Source of the DNA: Acanthornis magna
Lineage: Eukaryota; Chordata; Aves; Passeriformes; Acanthizidae
DNA length: 64,000 nucleotides
Assembly: GCA_036785705.1 (NCBI GenBank)
Contig: JAWUZG010000056.1
Coordinates: 4,589,001 to 4,653,000 of the forward strand
Direction: 5' to 3'
Made by a program: the position numbers and the translations under genes. The notes under the pieces are model-generated. The model did not search any database, was not told where the DNA came from, and was given only the letters and a program-made list of their open reading frames with translations. Positions 53,501-64,000 of this stretch are shown piece by piece. Positions within the stretch are counted from its first letter, which is position 1, and each line of letters begins with the position of its first letter.

Positions 53501-56500
53501 AATTTAAGTGTTGAAGTCATATTCAAGTCTGAACAATGCAGCCTGATAACTTCTATAAAACAAGAGAAATGTTTTCAACAGATTTAAAGTATTTCCTGCT
53601 TGTGTCTTATAAAATATACTGCCTGATGTTTGATCTTGCACCCTAGGACAGTCTTCTGTTTTCAGTCTGACATTCCACAGCATTTGTGAGGCTTTAGATT
53701 CTAGGCAGTTTACCAATGCACGCTGTTATCTTTTGCAGTGATTGATGTATTTTCCTGTGCTTTGAGTTGGATATTGCTGATAGCAGAAATACAGAAAGAT
53801 GGAAGTTGGAACCTCTTGTTAGTAATATCTTTGCAGCGCCAAGCGGTAGTCAAGAACTTGTCTCATCTTGTTTTGTTTTGGTTTTTTTTTTCCTGCCTTG
53901 AAGGATACAAGTCTGCACAAATGCCTAAATGCTTCCAAATTTGCTTTTGCAATAACTTGCAGCCCTGTGTTACTCCCAGCTTTGTAAAGAAGTGCACAGG
54001 TGCAAAGTGTGCTTAACCAACACATTGAGAGTCCCTGGGGTTGTGAGCCCTGGACTCTTTGATAGCTCATTTGGTGTGGAAGTACTGATGCTCCGAGGGA
54101 TGGTAAGAACATTCTGAGGGCAGAAGTTTACCTAGGTATTGTAAACATCTTTGAGTTGTTGTGCTTCTTCTGGCACACAGTAGCATGGTCACCTCCTCAT
54201 CACTTGGCTGTGGACTATCTTATAGCAGGTGTTTTGGAATATGAACTGGAAAGTACTTCCTTTGCTAAGTGGAAGCAGTGTTCTTGAGGCATATTGAAGG
54301 AGAAGTTTTGCTAAACCTAATCTTAAAGGCCATTTCATGGGACTCAAAAGCAAGTGCATACTTTTAAGTATTTGTTTTTTCTTTCACTATTTGAGAAGCA
54401 TTTGATTTGTCTGTTTATTATTCATGAAAACATTTGTTTCCCTGTACTGATGCCCACCTGTGTTCTTTACATACCTAAAGAAAGAGAAATGTGCAAAAGT
54501 ATTTGTAACGGTAATTGAAAACAGTTATACTTATACTACAGGTATACTTAAATTAAAAGGGAATTAAAAATTTGATTCCATTAATTCCAGAAAGGATATA
54601 AAGTTGCAAAACCTCTCATTCTTGCTTTCAGAACACAGAGGTACAAGCTGTCTACATAGCCTGAATTAGTAGATAATTCTATAGTATCTTCTGGTAAGGC
54701 AAATGAAACATGGATTCTGCATAATTATTTCTGCTGTCTAGCTAAATATAGATCATGTTTTTGAAGGAATTAGTGATAGGATGCAATCATCTAGGAAAAA
54801 ATAATTAGTCACAGGAATCCATAGTTACATTAGACCTTTGTATCATAGTTCTGTATTTTTTGTTGATTCTTGATAGTACAGTTTTTATGAAAGCAAGTTA
54901 AATTGACACCCTGCTCCTGTCAGGAAACTTCTGATATCCTTCCTACCATAATTTAAATTAAAAATTTGGATACTATGTACACTGATGTATTACTAAGCAT
55001 GATCTTATTACATATAGCATCTGTACTGTGAAATGTCCCTGCTTCACATGTAAACTTGATTAGTTCCTGAATTCTGAATTGCTTTAATCCAAGAAAACAA
55101 ATATTTGACTTCACCAATTAAAATACATCCACTAAGAGTAGAATTACTTCAACTAGATTTATTTTCTCCAGTTAAAATCTGTGCTTTACTCACAGTCATG
55201 TTTCCACATCTCGATGCTGTGTTGTTGGTCATCTCCAAAGCCTTTTTCAGTGCTTCTCCTCAAATTTAAGTATACACTGAGAACTGCTATATTGGTTAGT
55301 AATTGCTAGATTCATCAAACCAAAGATTCCTCCAAAAACATTCTGGTCTTTGCAGTGGAAAAGCAAAAATAGCTTCTCAGAGTAGGGCAATTTGGATGTC
55401 TTCAGTTTTTGAGGGGATCCTGGCTGGTTTTTGTGTAACCTGCAGGACTTGAGTAGACTGGAGTAGGGTTCCTTTCTGGAACTAATTTGCCCTGGTGGAG
55501 GGGATACATCAGCCTCCTGCTATAGAGGAGCAGCATAAACCTGCTGAGAAATCTATTGCAAAAGTGCCAAAAATGCATCATTCTATCCTGAGCTGTACCC
55601 AGCCTGTTGGCCATTACTTGCTCTGCTGTGGCTGTTGGCTTTGCAAAGCTTCGCTTCCTGCGTTCTCCTGCGGTGGCTGGGAGTTGATAATCACAGCTGT
55701 CTGTGGCCACCTTTGCTGGGTGCACTGGCAAGGGGTGGCACTGGCCCACAGTGCTGCTGTGAGGAGGGACATTCTCCTTCCAGCTGAGGATGGGACTCAG
55801 CAGCCCCTCGGGTGTGTGTTTGGTGGCCAGTCCTGGCCAGTGGCCGAGGGCTGAGTCCCAGCAGGAGCAGTGGCTCAGAGCCCTGTCAGGAGCCAGGGCC
55901 CGTGTTGGTGATTCTGCTTATAGGAGGAGACTGCCAGCAAATACAAATTGGAGTAACTTCTACAGACTTCTGTTTGTTATGGTTTTTTAAGAATTAGACT
56001 TGACTTGGGGAAAAAAGTGAACTGGGATGTTTTGTAGGAAATAGAGATCCTGTTCTGGCTCTGTGCATGTCTGTGGAGGTCTGAGCTGAGGTCTGGCCTT
56101 TAATGAGCAAAAACTTGAGCTCCATTTGAAGCGGAGTTGGGAGTGGGGAGAATGACTTCATTGTAGGAGAGGCCACTGCTTTTGCTGTTTTGCTGTGCTT
56201 TAGTTTTTTGTCTCAGCATTGAGTTGCAACCACGGAGTTTGAAGCATGAACCATTTTCAGATGAGAAGGAAGGCAGGGATAGGTCTTCAGGAGAGCAGGT
56301 CAGGTCCAAAGTGTACCTGTGAGTGAAAGAGGACTTGGCAGTACCTGAGTATCCAGTATGTGAAACTCCAGATGATGTTCAGTACCTGTTTCTAACAACT
56401 GAGCCTGGTTTCTTAAGCAGCTTAGATATTTGTCTGTAACTTTCACTCTTGTCTTTCAGCACTCTGTAATATCTATCTGCGTAGCAATAAAGGACTAGAT

Positions 56501-59500
56501 TCAGTGTATTGGAGAAAACAAGAACTTGCCCAGTTTGAAACTTGCTTTAAATAACAAATCAGCATATATTCTGATATGTGGTCAGCAAAACTTACATCTG
56601 ATAGAACAGAAAAGGCTTCTGTTATGGTTTAAAAATATATACAGTAAAGGAGACTAATCTGTTCTAGCTCGAAGCTGCTTTCAAACAACAGGATATGTGT
56701 TCTCTACAGGAGTGCTAGAGCCTCCAGTGACTTTGACCTCAGTCTCAGGAATACCTAATGAAGTGTGTGAGCCTCTTGTGAAGTTACAAAGTGGTTGAAC
56801 TTCAGTAGCACACAGAGAATGGATTAATTATTTCACATAGATAGGACTACTGGTAACTGGCAGTTTTAATGTTGAAAAGAGTGCTTGGTTTGCCAGTTCC
56901 AGTGTCAGTTACACAGCTGACTGCTCCAGGAGTCTTAACACTGTTCCCATGAGTACTATTTATTAAAGCTTTGCTAGTGATAAATAGGAATTCTGGTTCC
57001 AGGGCTCTTAATGCCTGAAATACCAGCACACCCAGTCCACAGAGACCTGATCTCAATATGCAGAATAAGTTCATGACCAGCAGTGGTTTCTTCCTGTCGT
57101 TTACTTTGTGTTTTTATTCTTGGTACATTCTAGGAGCACTTGAGAGGAAGTGGGACAGTGGCTACTTATTCCCATATTTGGTATTGTTCTAGACAGAATG
57201 GACATCCCTCAAGAAAGGAGAGGGGTGATACAATGTTCCTGGACAATCTAACCTGCCTGCAGCCATGGCTTCATCTTGGCAGAATCACAGGGGTCCATTT
57301 CCTTTGCAGCTGTGCATGGGCAGTTTTCTGCCTGGAATTACGGTGATGGTCAGTGGCATCAGTGGGTCTATTAAGATAAGTGGGCCTGGCTCTTCACGAT
57401 ACTAAAAGCTTCTGTTTACATAGTTATAAATCCTTGTTCTCCGGTGGGGCTTCCGTTGGTCTGCACATTAGTAGTGGTGTATTTTGTCTTATAAAGAGTT
57501 GGAATTAGTGAGTGTTACTAAGTACATTTAGTGAAATGAACACTCAAGTTTTTAACTGTGGAAAAGAGTATTTAGAGCATCAGCTCAGTTGCTCCTTTCT
57601 TCTTGGTATTTTTCCTGAGATGTTTACTAGTAAGGGCTCATGTCTTCTGTATAGATTTAGGGGCGAGGAGGGAAGCCCAAGCCCTAAATCTGCTTTATTA
57701 AGTGGTCACTATTAAAGCCATATTGGGAAAGAAGCAAATACAACCTATTTCAGAAAAGCATTGTAATCACTGGCAGTGTAGTCACTATTTCCTGCTGGAA
57801 TAGCTGGCTGCCTTACCTGTTCCCATGCAATTCACCAGTAAAAAGACAAACTAAGGACTGCAGAAATTAATCTTTATTTTAGTAGTCCTGAGACTGACCT
57901 TTTCTTGTTCTTAATTATTGCAATCTGTACTTAAACTGGGACTAAGTAAGTTCAGCTGCATGTGTCAGACTGCCTAAAATTAATCCTTTATGGATACAGT
58001 CCTGACAGAACTAAAAACTTCCAGTTCTGAATAAGAAAGGAATGTCTGAAATCCATGCAGAAGAGCAGAACACAACACTAAATCCCTGTTTCAGTGCCAT
58101 AGGATAAGTTTATAGACTTAAACATCTTCTTTTTTTTGCCCAGACATGAGCATTTCTTTTGGGGAGAGAAATTTAAGAGCTGTTTATCCTGAAAAGAGGC
58201 TTAGTGGTGTGAAAGCTGCCAAGTGCTGAAGCAAGTGCAAGTCTGTTTGGGCTGTGCTGACAGTACAGCCTGTACCCCGAGAGTATAGGCAGGTGCTTCA
58301 TAGACCACAGAGGACGTTCTGATGGATGTTCTGAAGGTGCTAGTTTGAATGTAATGGAGAAGCATGTTGTTAACCACAATTAATGAATTAGTCATGAAGA
58401 GCTATTTAGTCTGACACACCTCGAGAGTGTTCACCTACTGAAATCAGGTTTTCTTTTGTTCAGATAATTTCTTAATGATACAGCAGGCTGAGGTGTTTTT
58501 CCACCTGAGGCCATTAGGTGACTTTTTCACTTGGCTTGTCCCATCTGTGGGTCTGTTCTCAGACCAGAATACATTTAAAATGAAGCAGTCGATAGTGTTT
58601 ACCCTGCAACTCTATGGGGGTGGGGGACATTTCTGTGGCTGGAGTCCAGCCTGGGACTGGGAGGGACAAAGCAAGTAGAACTGGTCCTGTCAGTTTGGCT
58701 GTAACCCCCCTATTGTGGTTTGTACTGGGTCTCTGACACTCAAAAATGGTTAAATAGCTCTTAACTTAGTAAAGGGGGAAAGGGACTTCAACCAAAAATA
58801 TCAGTATCAACTTTTTGCTGGTCTAGAAGTACTTAAGACGCTGGGGAGTTCTTCCTAGTGTGCACTTCAAGATACGTAGGTGGAGAGGCAGTAATTGTGG
58901 TAGCTACCTGTGGTGAGGTAGCTATGGTTGTTAATTTTACATCTGAAGCAGACAGTATATTGGAATAATACACATTTTTATTTCAAGGTTATTTAACCTG
59001 GTAACTGCACTTAAATCTTAAAGTTAGAAGTCAATGTTGGTACAGTGTTTGTTTTGGATTGGTTTTTTTCACCCAGGCCTTTGAAAGTATTTTATCATCG
59101 TGCTCTTTACAGGTGTGGAGTAGTAGGTTAACTATAAAATACGAATCCTGTTGGTGTTTGCTCATTGAGAGTGCAGGTGTACAAACAGGAAAAGAAAAAA
59201 CAAAGGGGAAATTAATATCATCTGATTGCCAACACAAAGAAGCTCAAATTTAGTAGCTAAAATTATTTTCAAGCTGGTAACAGGATACAGTGAACAATGA
59301 AACTACATTCTGTAGCTAATTGTGTCCTTTTAGGGCTTGTTTTGCAATTGTACTTAGCCAATTGAAACTCTTCAGGGGAGTAGAAATCTATCTCATTTAC
59401 ATGAACCAACCTCCATTTTTTGTGTGACACCTCAATGAGATGCCTAGGCTTGTATTTTTCATTTCGTATTTTTGTATTTTCATTTATATTTTTTCGTATT

Positions 59501-61749
59501 TTTGAAGACTTGGGAATATATTCAAGAACTAAAACTAGGTTTTTTTTAAAGGTGATGTTTTAAGTCAGGGTAGGTCAGGACATTGTAAGTGTTAAAACTG
59601 GCAAGTGGGGAGAGTACTTTTTTGTTGTTCTAGCCATTCACTACTATAGCTGCAATAAAACATACAATTTTGTCCTCTTATTCCTGTTCTGTGTTCCATT
59701 CTCTAGTGTGACAATGTGGGAGAACCTCCCTGAAGTGCCAAAGCTGTGCAGAGCCTTCATGATCACTCTGTGGATGTTGTTTTGTTCTGGTGCCATTTTA
59801 ATAAGGACGGACTGGGGAGTATATCTGAGGCATGCTCCTAACAGCTACCATGGACTGTGTTGTGGAGCTCTCTTCAGAGCCTAAACAATCTCTAGTGTGT
59901 GAGAGGGCTGGAATCCTCTGCTGGTTTTGATAGGTGATACAAGCAAATTGTGTTGTGCCCTCTGAGGGAAATGTGACTTAGTCCACTGTAGGCTGAGTGA
60001 CATGGCTTTCTCAAACAAGAAAGAGAGTAAGGGAATGGTCTGGGCTCGCAAGACAGTGGGAGCCTAGTCTGGTCCAGGCAACCTGCTTCCAATTTCCATG
60101 TGAAGTTCTGCTCCTTCAGCTCTACCTTAGTAGTGCTCTTTCCATCTGTTTATGAGCCTTCAATATTGCTGATGGAATTGGTTCAGTCTGACACCTTCTC
60201 TGATTCTAACCTCATGTAGGAAACGTATATTAGTCCTCTTTCCCACAGATCAGCCATGTGACTTTCAAATACTTGGCCTGACTCTGGTCTAGCTCTCACC
60301 TTCTAGAGTTGCCTTCCTCAGGCTTTGCCTCCTACATCTTTAACTCTCAGCAAGCCTTTGCAGAGGTCTTTCGTCTTCAGCCTCAAATCCCAAAGGACAT
60401 ACTCTGCTTCATTACAGGCTTTCAGGGTGATTCTGGGGGTTTATCTCTTAAATGTTATCTGTAATGATGTAATGTGATGTCTAAGTTATGCTTTTACTAG
60501 TAGCTCCAAGCAGATTTAGGCTTGCTGAGGCAATGGTGTGTGTAAACATGGGATCATTTCTCTGGTCCTTTTGAAAGTGCAGATTTCCATGGCAGTACAT
60601 AAAACAGGGAAACTTGCAATGAAAGATGTTGTATAAAGGGAAAGAAGTTCTATTTTGTACTTTGCAATAAGGTCATGGAGATGAAAATGCAGGTACAGAT
60701 GTACATTTGTAATTCATGAACCTGGTTATGTGAATAAGTCGTGTTATTACTTAAATGCCTGTATATGAAACATGTGACTTTAGCAGTAGATTACAAATTA
60801 TTTTATATCTTCGTAGTAGTCCTCACAGCTACTGCTGTGGAATATGGTAGAATTCTTCAAAGTGCAGTAAAAGATATAAATAATTAGTGCATTAGCACTA
60901 AATAGGCAGAACATCCCTGAGGAAAGATCTCTGGTAGGAATCTGTGGAATAGCTGGTGTTAGGTATTGCCTGTATAGCACAGACCACAAGTGTATGTTAG
61001 AAAATACACGCAAGCCTTTCTGTCATGCTAGCTGTCACCAAATGATTTAAAATGCAGAGCAGTTTTGAACCTGCTGCCAAACACTATCTAGAAGCAATAC
61101 AGCTTATTTAGAGCTGGACTCAACCTTTACTTGCAAAATGTTCCATGGCACCTTTTTTTCACCACAAATAACCAAAACCTCAGACACTTTATTTGCAAGG
61201 TTTTGTCCCTTTTGATAGCCCTTCTGCTAAACTGGCAATTACTGACTCATCCATGACTAAATTACTACTCTTGTTCTCTAGAAATCTGGGCTTTACCTGA
61301 TGCTCTCCCATGCAATGGGCGATTTATATGCGCTGTGTAAATCAACCCTTGCTAAACATCGTCAGGAGCAAACTGCAAAGCAAGATAGCTGCAGGCTGCC
61401 TCCCTCTTACTGTGTTTCAGCAGAAACAAAACGTTTCTGACAGTCAGACATTGCACAAGGAGTATGCAGAAGCACATCTGCATATCTAATAGTCTGATTC
61501 TTTAATATAGAGATTTTAAGAGATGCTTTCATTACCTGGATGAGACCTGCTTAGCTGCATAACATAGTTGTTCAGATTAACGTTTTGTAGGCACGGGCAG
61601 ATGGCTGGGATGTTGAAGATCCCGTACCTGATGTGTAGGGTATTTTTTCACTATATGATACATAGAACTCTGCGTGTTTTGTAGAAAACATACTTTTCTT
61701 GCTTATGTGCTCAGGTTTATCTGAAGTATAGTAATTACCCTAGATGTGT

Positions 61750-62415
61750 GTACAGACTGGAGAGTGAGAGGCTGGAGAGCAGTGCCATGGAGAAAGGGAC
61801 CTGGGGTCCTGGTCAATGGCAAGTTGGATCTGAGTCAGCAGTGCCCTGGCAGACAGGAGGGCCGAGCGTGCCCTGGGGGGGCATCACCAACCGGGCAAGG
61901 GAGGGGATTGTCCCACTCTGCTCTGCACTGGGGCAGCCTCACCTCAGTGCTGGGGGCAGTTCTGGGCACTACGGTGTTGAGCTGTTAGAGAGTGTCCAGA
62001 GGAGGGCATGAAGAGGGTGAGGGGAAGCCATGTGAGGAGTGGCTGAGAGCACTTGGTCTGTTCAAGCTGGAGGAGACTGAGGGGAGACTTCATTGCAGGT
62101 ACAACTTCCTGGTGAAGGGGAGGGACAGACACTGATCTCTTCTCTCTTGTGACCAGTGACAGGACCCGAGGGACTGGCCTGAAGTTGTGTCAGGGGTGGT
62201 CTAGGTTTGACATTAGGGAAAGGCTCTTCAGCAGGAGGGTGGTTGGGCACTGGTACAGGCTCCTCAGGGCAGTGGTCACAGCAGCAGCCTGACAGAGTTC
62301 CAGAAGAGTTTGGTCAGTACTCGTAGGCACACAGTGGGATTCTTGAGTGTGTCCTGTATAGGGCCAGGAGTTGGGCTTTTGTGCGTCCCTTCCACTCAAG
62401 ATATTCTATGGCATT
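61750..62415 (+). mobile_element. CR1 LINE fragment (sense, about 0.65 kb)
   Basis: Contains the CR1 ORF2 end and 3' UTR landmarks: AGTGCCATGGAGAAAGGGAC followed by CTGGGGTCCTGGT, GTGTCCAGAGGAGGGC, AAGCTGGAGGAGACTGAGGG, AGGTTTGACATTAGGGAAAG and GGGCACTGGTACAGGCTCCT. It is 5'-truncated. Reading frames are broken, so there is no functional reverse transcriptase. Confidence 0.9.
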
Positions 62416-64000
62416 AGCAGAGGTTTTGAGAGGGGAAGTGAGACTACCAAACCTGTGTTGCTAAATGACCAACCTGATTCGCTGAAAGGGCTAAAGCATT
62501 CCATGCCTTGTGCCTTTACTCCCTTTTCCAGCATATGCTTTCAGTCCTACAGGACATGGTGGCCTCAGGTGGCCTCAGTGGGGAGGGTGGGCCCCACTTA
62601 TCAACAGTGGTGCCACACCTGGCAGGATTGAAGCAGAAGGAGATGACATGGCTAGGAACTGTGAGCTTTTGCCTAACTTTGCTCCTGGTCTGCAGGTGCT
62701 TCTGAATGCTTCACTTACGTGAGGAAATGTTGTGTTTTGAAACCAGTCAGTCTTTCAGTAAGTTAAATTGAAATTAAATCAATAGACATCTGAAATATTA
62801 GAATATGGTCCTACAGTACTGTATATAAAAACTTAATAGGAAACTATAAGTTGGGCTTGTTCATCTACCTATTAAAAAGCTGAACTAGAAGGCATTCCAG
62901 TGTGTGCAGGCTTTGGGTTACATTTCTGCATTTAAATGCAACAGAACCCACAGTAGGGGCATCTTGTGTTGCTTGTAAACAATTTACAAATTTTACTAAA
63001 GTGAAGTTCCTGCTGGTGTGTTCTATTTTGAGAAAATGTAAAGAGAAAACCCCAAGGTATTCCATATCATAGGTGATTCTGATAGCTTTCATTAACTGGG
63101 TATATTAACAAGGAGTTTGAAATATTAAATACTGTATTCTCAATGGCAGCATAGCAAAGACTAGCAGATTGGTTCAGTTGCTGACTGCCTTTGTAACTTG
63201 CTTGTTTAAAAATTTTTTTTAAAAAAATCTGTGTAATGAGTTGCTCTGATCTTGTTGGATTTGGTTGTGTTGGACTTAGTTTTGTTGATACTCTTTTGTC
63301 TGTGTTTGTGTAAAGTTAGCTTGGAGGATATTTGGAGATTCAACTCTATAAGGAGAGGAACAAATTGTCATTCATTTCAGTGGGACAGATTAGATGGAAT
63401 CTGTAATGCAGGGTTTCAGTTAGTCATCTGAGATGTGCAGACAAGGAAGAAAAGATGTGTGAATTGTGTCCTTTTAAATTCTTTATTTATTTATTAATAA
63501 GGACACTATTGAAAAAAAAATGATAGGCTGCCCCAAAATTGTCTTTCCATGCAGTCCTGCAGGGACAAACACTCAGAGTTGGCCTAAATACTTTTTGCAG
63601 AAGCAAATAGTTTTCTTTTCAACAAAACCTTACTAGGCGTAAATAAAACCGGCAAGTTATTACAGATACCTGGATATTTCATGATTCTTTGTTCTTTTTT
63701 AGTTGTGTATTCATAATTAAAAGAACTTTGGTTTTGAAAGCCTCAATGAGTTTCAGTATTTTAGGTGTTGAATAATTCATGATGAACTTTGTTTACACAC
63801 TATTTATGCCCCAAAGAACCTCAAGCAACTTATTTAAAAAAGACTTTACCACATTCCTTTATTCAGAATTATCCTCTGGTTAATTACATTTGGCAAAATC
63901 TTAGCTGTGTTTATGTAAAGACTTGTACTCTGCTTTGCCTCGGCACTGTGTCACCAGGGATGCCGGAATCCAAGTCAGGATTGGGAGCTGCCTGTTGTGG

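Larger units (their letters stand above)
46590..64000 (+). other. Presumed first intron of the MYO1E-like gene (continues beyond the window)
   Basis: About 17 kb with no recognisable exon. I looked for the class I myosin start (GVYQYHWQSHNVKHSG, GVDDMVLL) on the plus strand and found none. Contents are GC-rich island sequence to about 47320, a 13-bp tandem repeat at 47507-47542, a GC-richer patch at about 48700-48905, an LTR-like or conserved block at about 51360-51610, T-rich low complexity near 59456-59510 and a CR1 element at 61750-62415. Confidence 0.5.

Overview
The window looks like a bird genome segment, probably the chromosome equivalent to chicken chromosome 10 (human 15q). Three things point there. 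The coding exons are small and spliced with GT/AG introns. The only abundant interspersed repeats are CR1-type LINE 3' ends. The CHRNA7 exon 2 peptide agrees with my recollection of the chick alpha-7 receptor. It is not prokaryotic, and nearly all long open frames are chance ORFs in non-coding or GC-rich DNA.

Layout, left to right. (1) 1-6249, minus strand: the 5' end of CHRNA7 (neuronal nicotinic receptor alpha-7). Exon 2 is at 4938-5077 and exon 1, with the start codon, at 6195-6249. Later exons lie off the left edge. Its CpG-island promoter runs to about 7250 and holds a 38-bp minisatellite. (2) About 7.25-23.8 kb: intergenic, with two CR1 pieces, poly-T tracts and several AT-rich blocks that resemble conserved non-coding elements. 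(3) 24676-34607, minus strand: seven coding exons of FAM81A, ending in a stop at 24676. The phases of all exons fit together and give 367 residues after the conserved first splice acceptor. A probable first exon lies in a CpG island at about 39.0-40.2 kb, which also carries an X-box-like (RFX) site. (4) 40.2-45.8 kb: intergenic, with antisense CR1 copies. (5) 45.8-47.3 kb: a CpG island with a 16-bp minisatellite, CCAAT, CRE-like and CArG motifs and a (CCCCT)n tract. It leads to an ATG followed at once by a splice donor on the plus strand (46587). By synteny with human FAM81A this is most likely MYO1E exon 1. (6) 47.3-64 kb: the presumed long first intron of that gene, with no recognisable exon and one large CR1 copy near 61.75-62.4 kb.

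CHRNA7 encodes a synaptic ligand-gated channel. FAM81A is a coiled-coil protein reported at synapses. MYO1E is a membrane-linked motor. They are neighbours with separate promoters and form no pathway. I found no clear novel biological system. The most useful leads are a possible N-terminal extension of FAM81A read from its CpG-island exon, the X-box in that promoter, a CTG/CCG repeat just after the FAM81A stop codon, and the CHRNA7-FAM81A junction, which is not adjacent in human.
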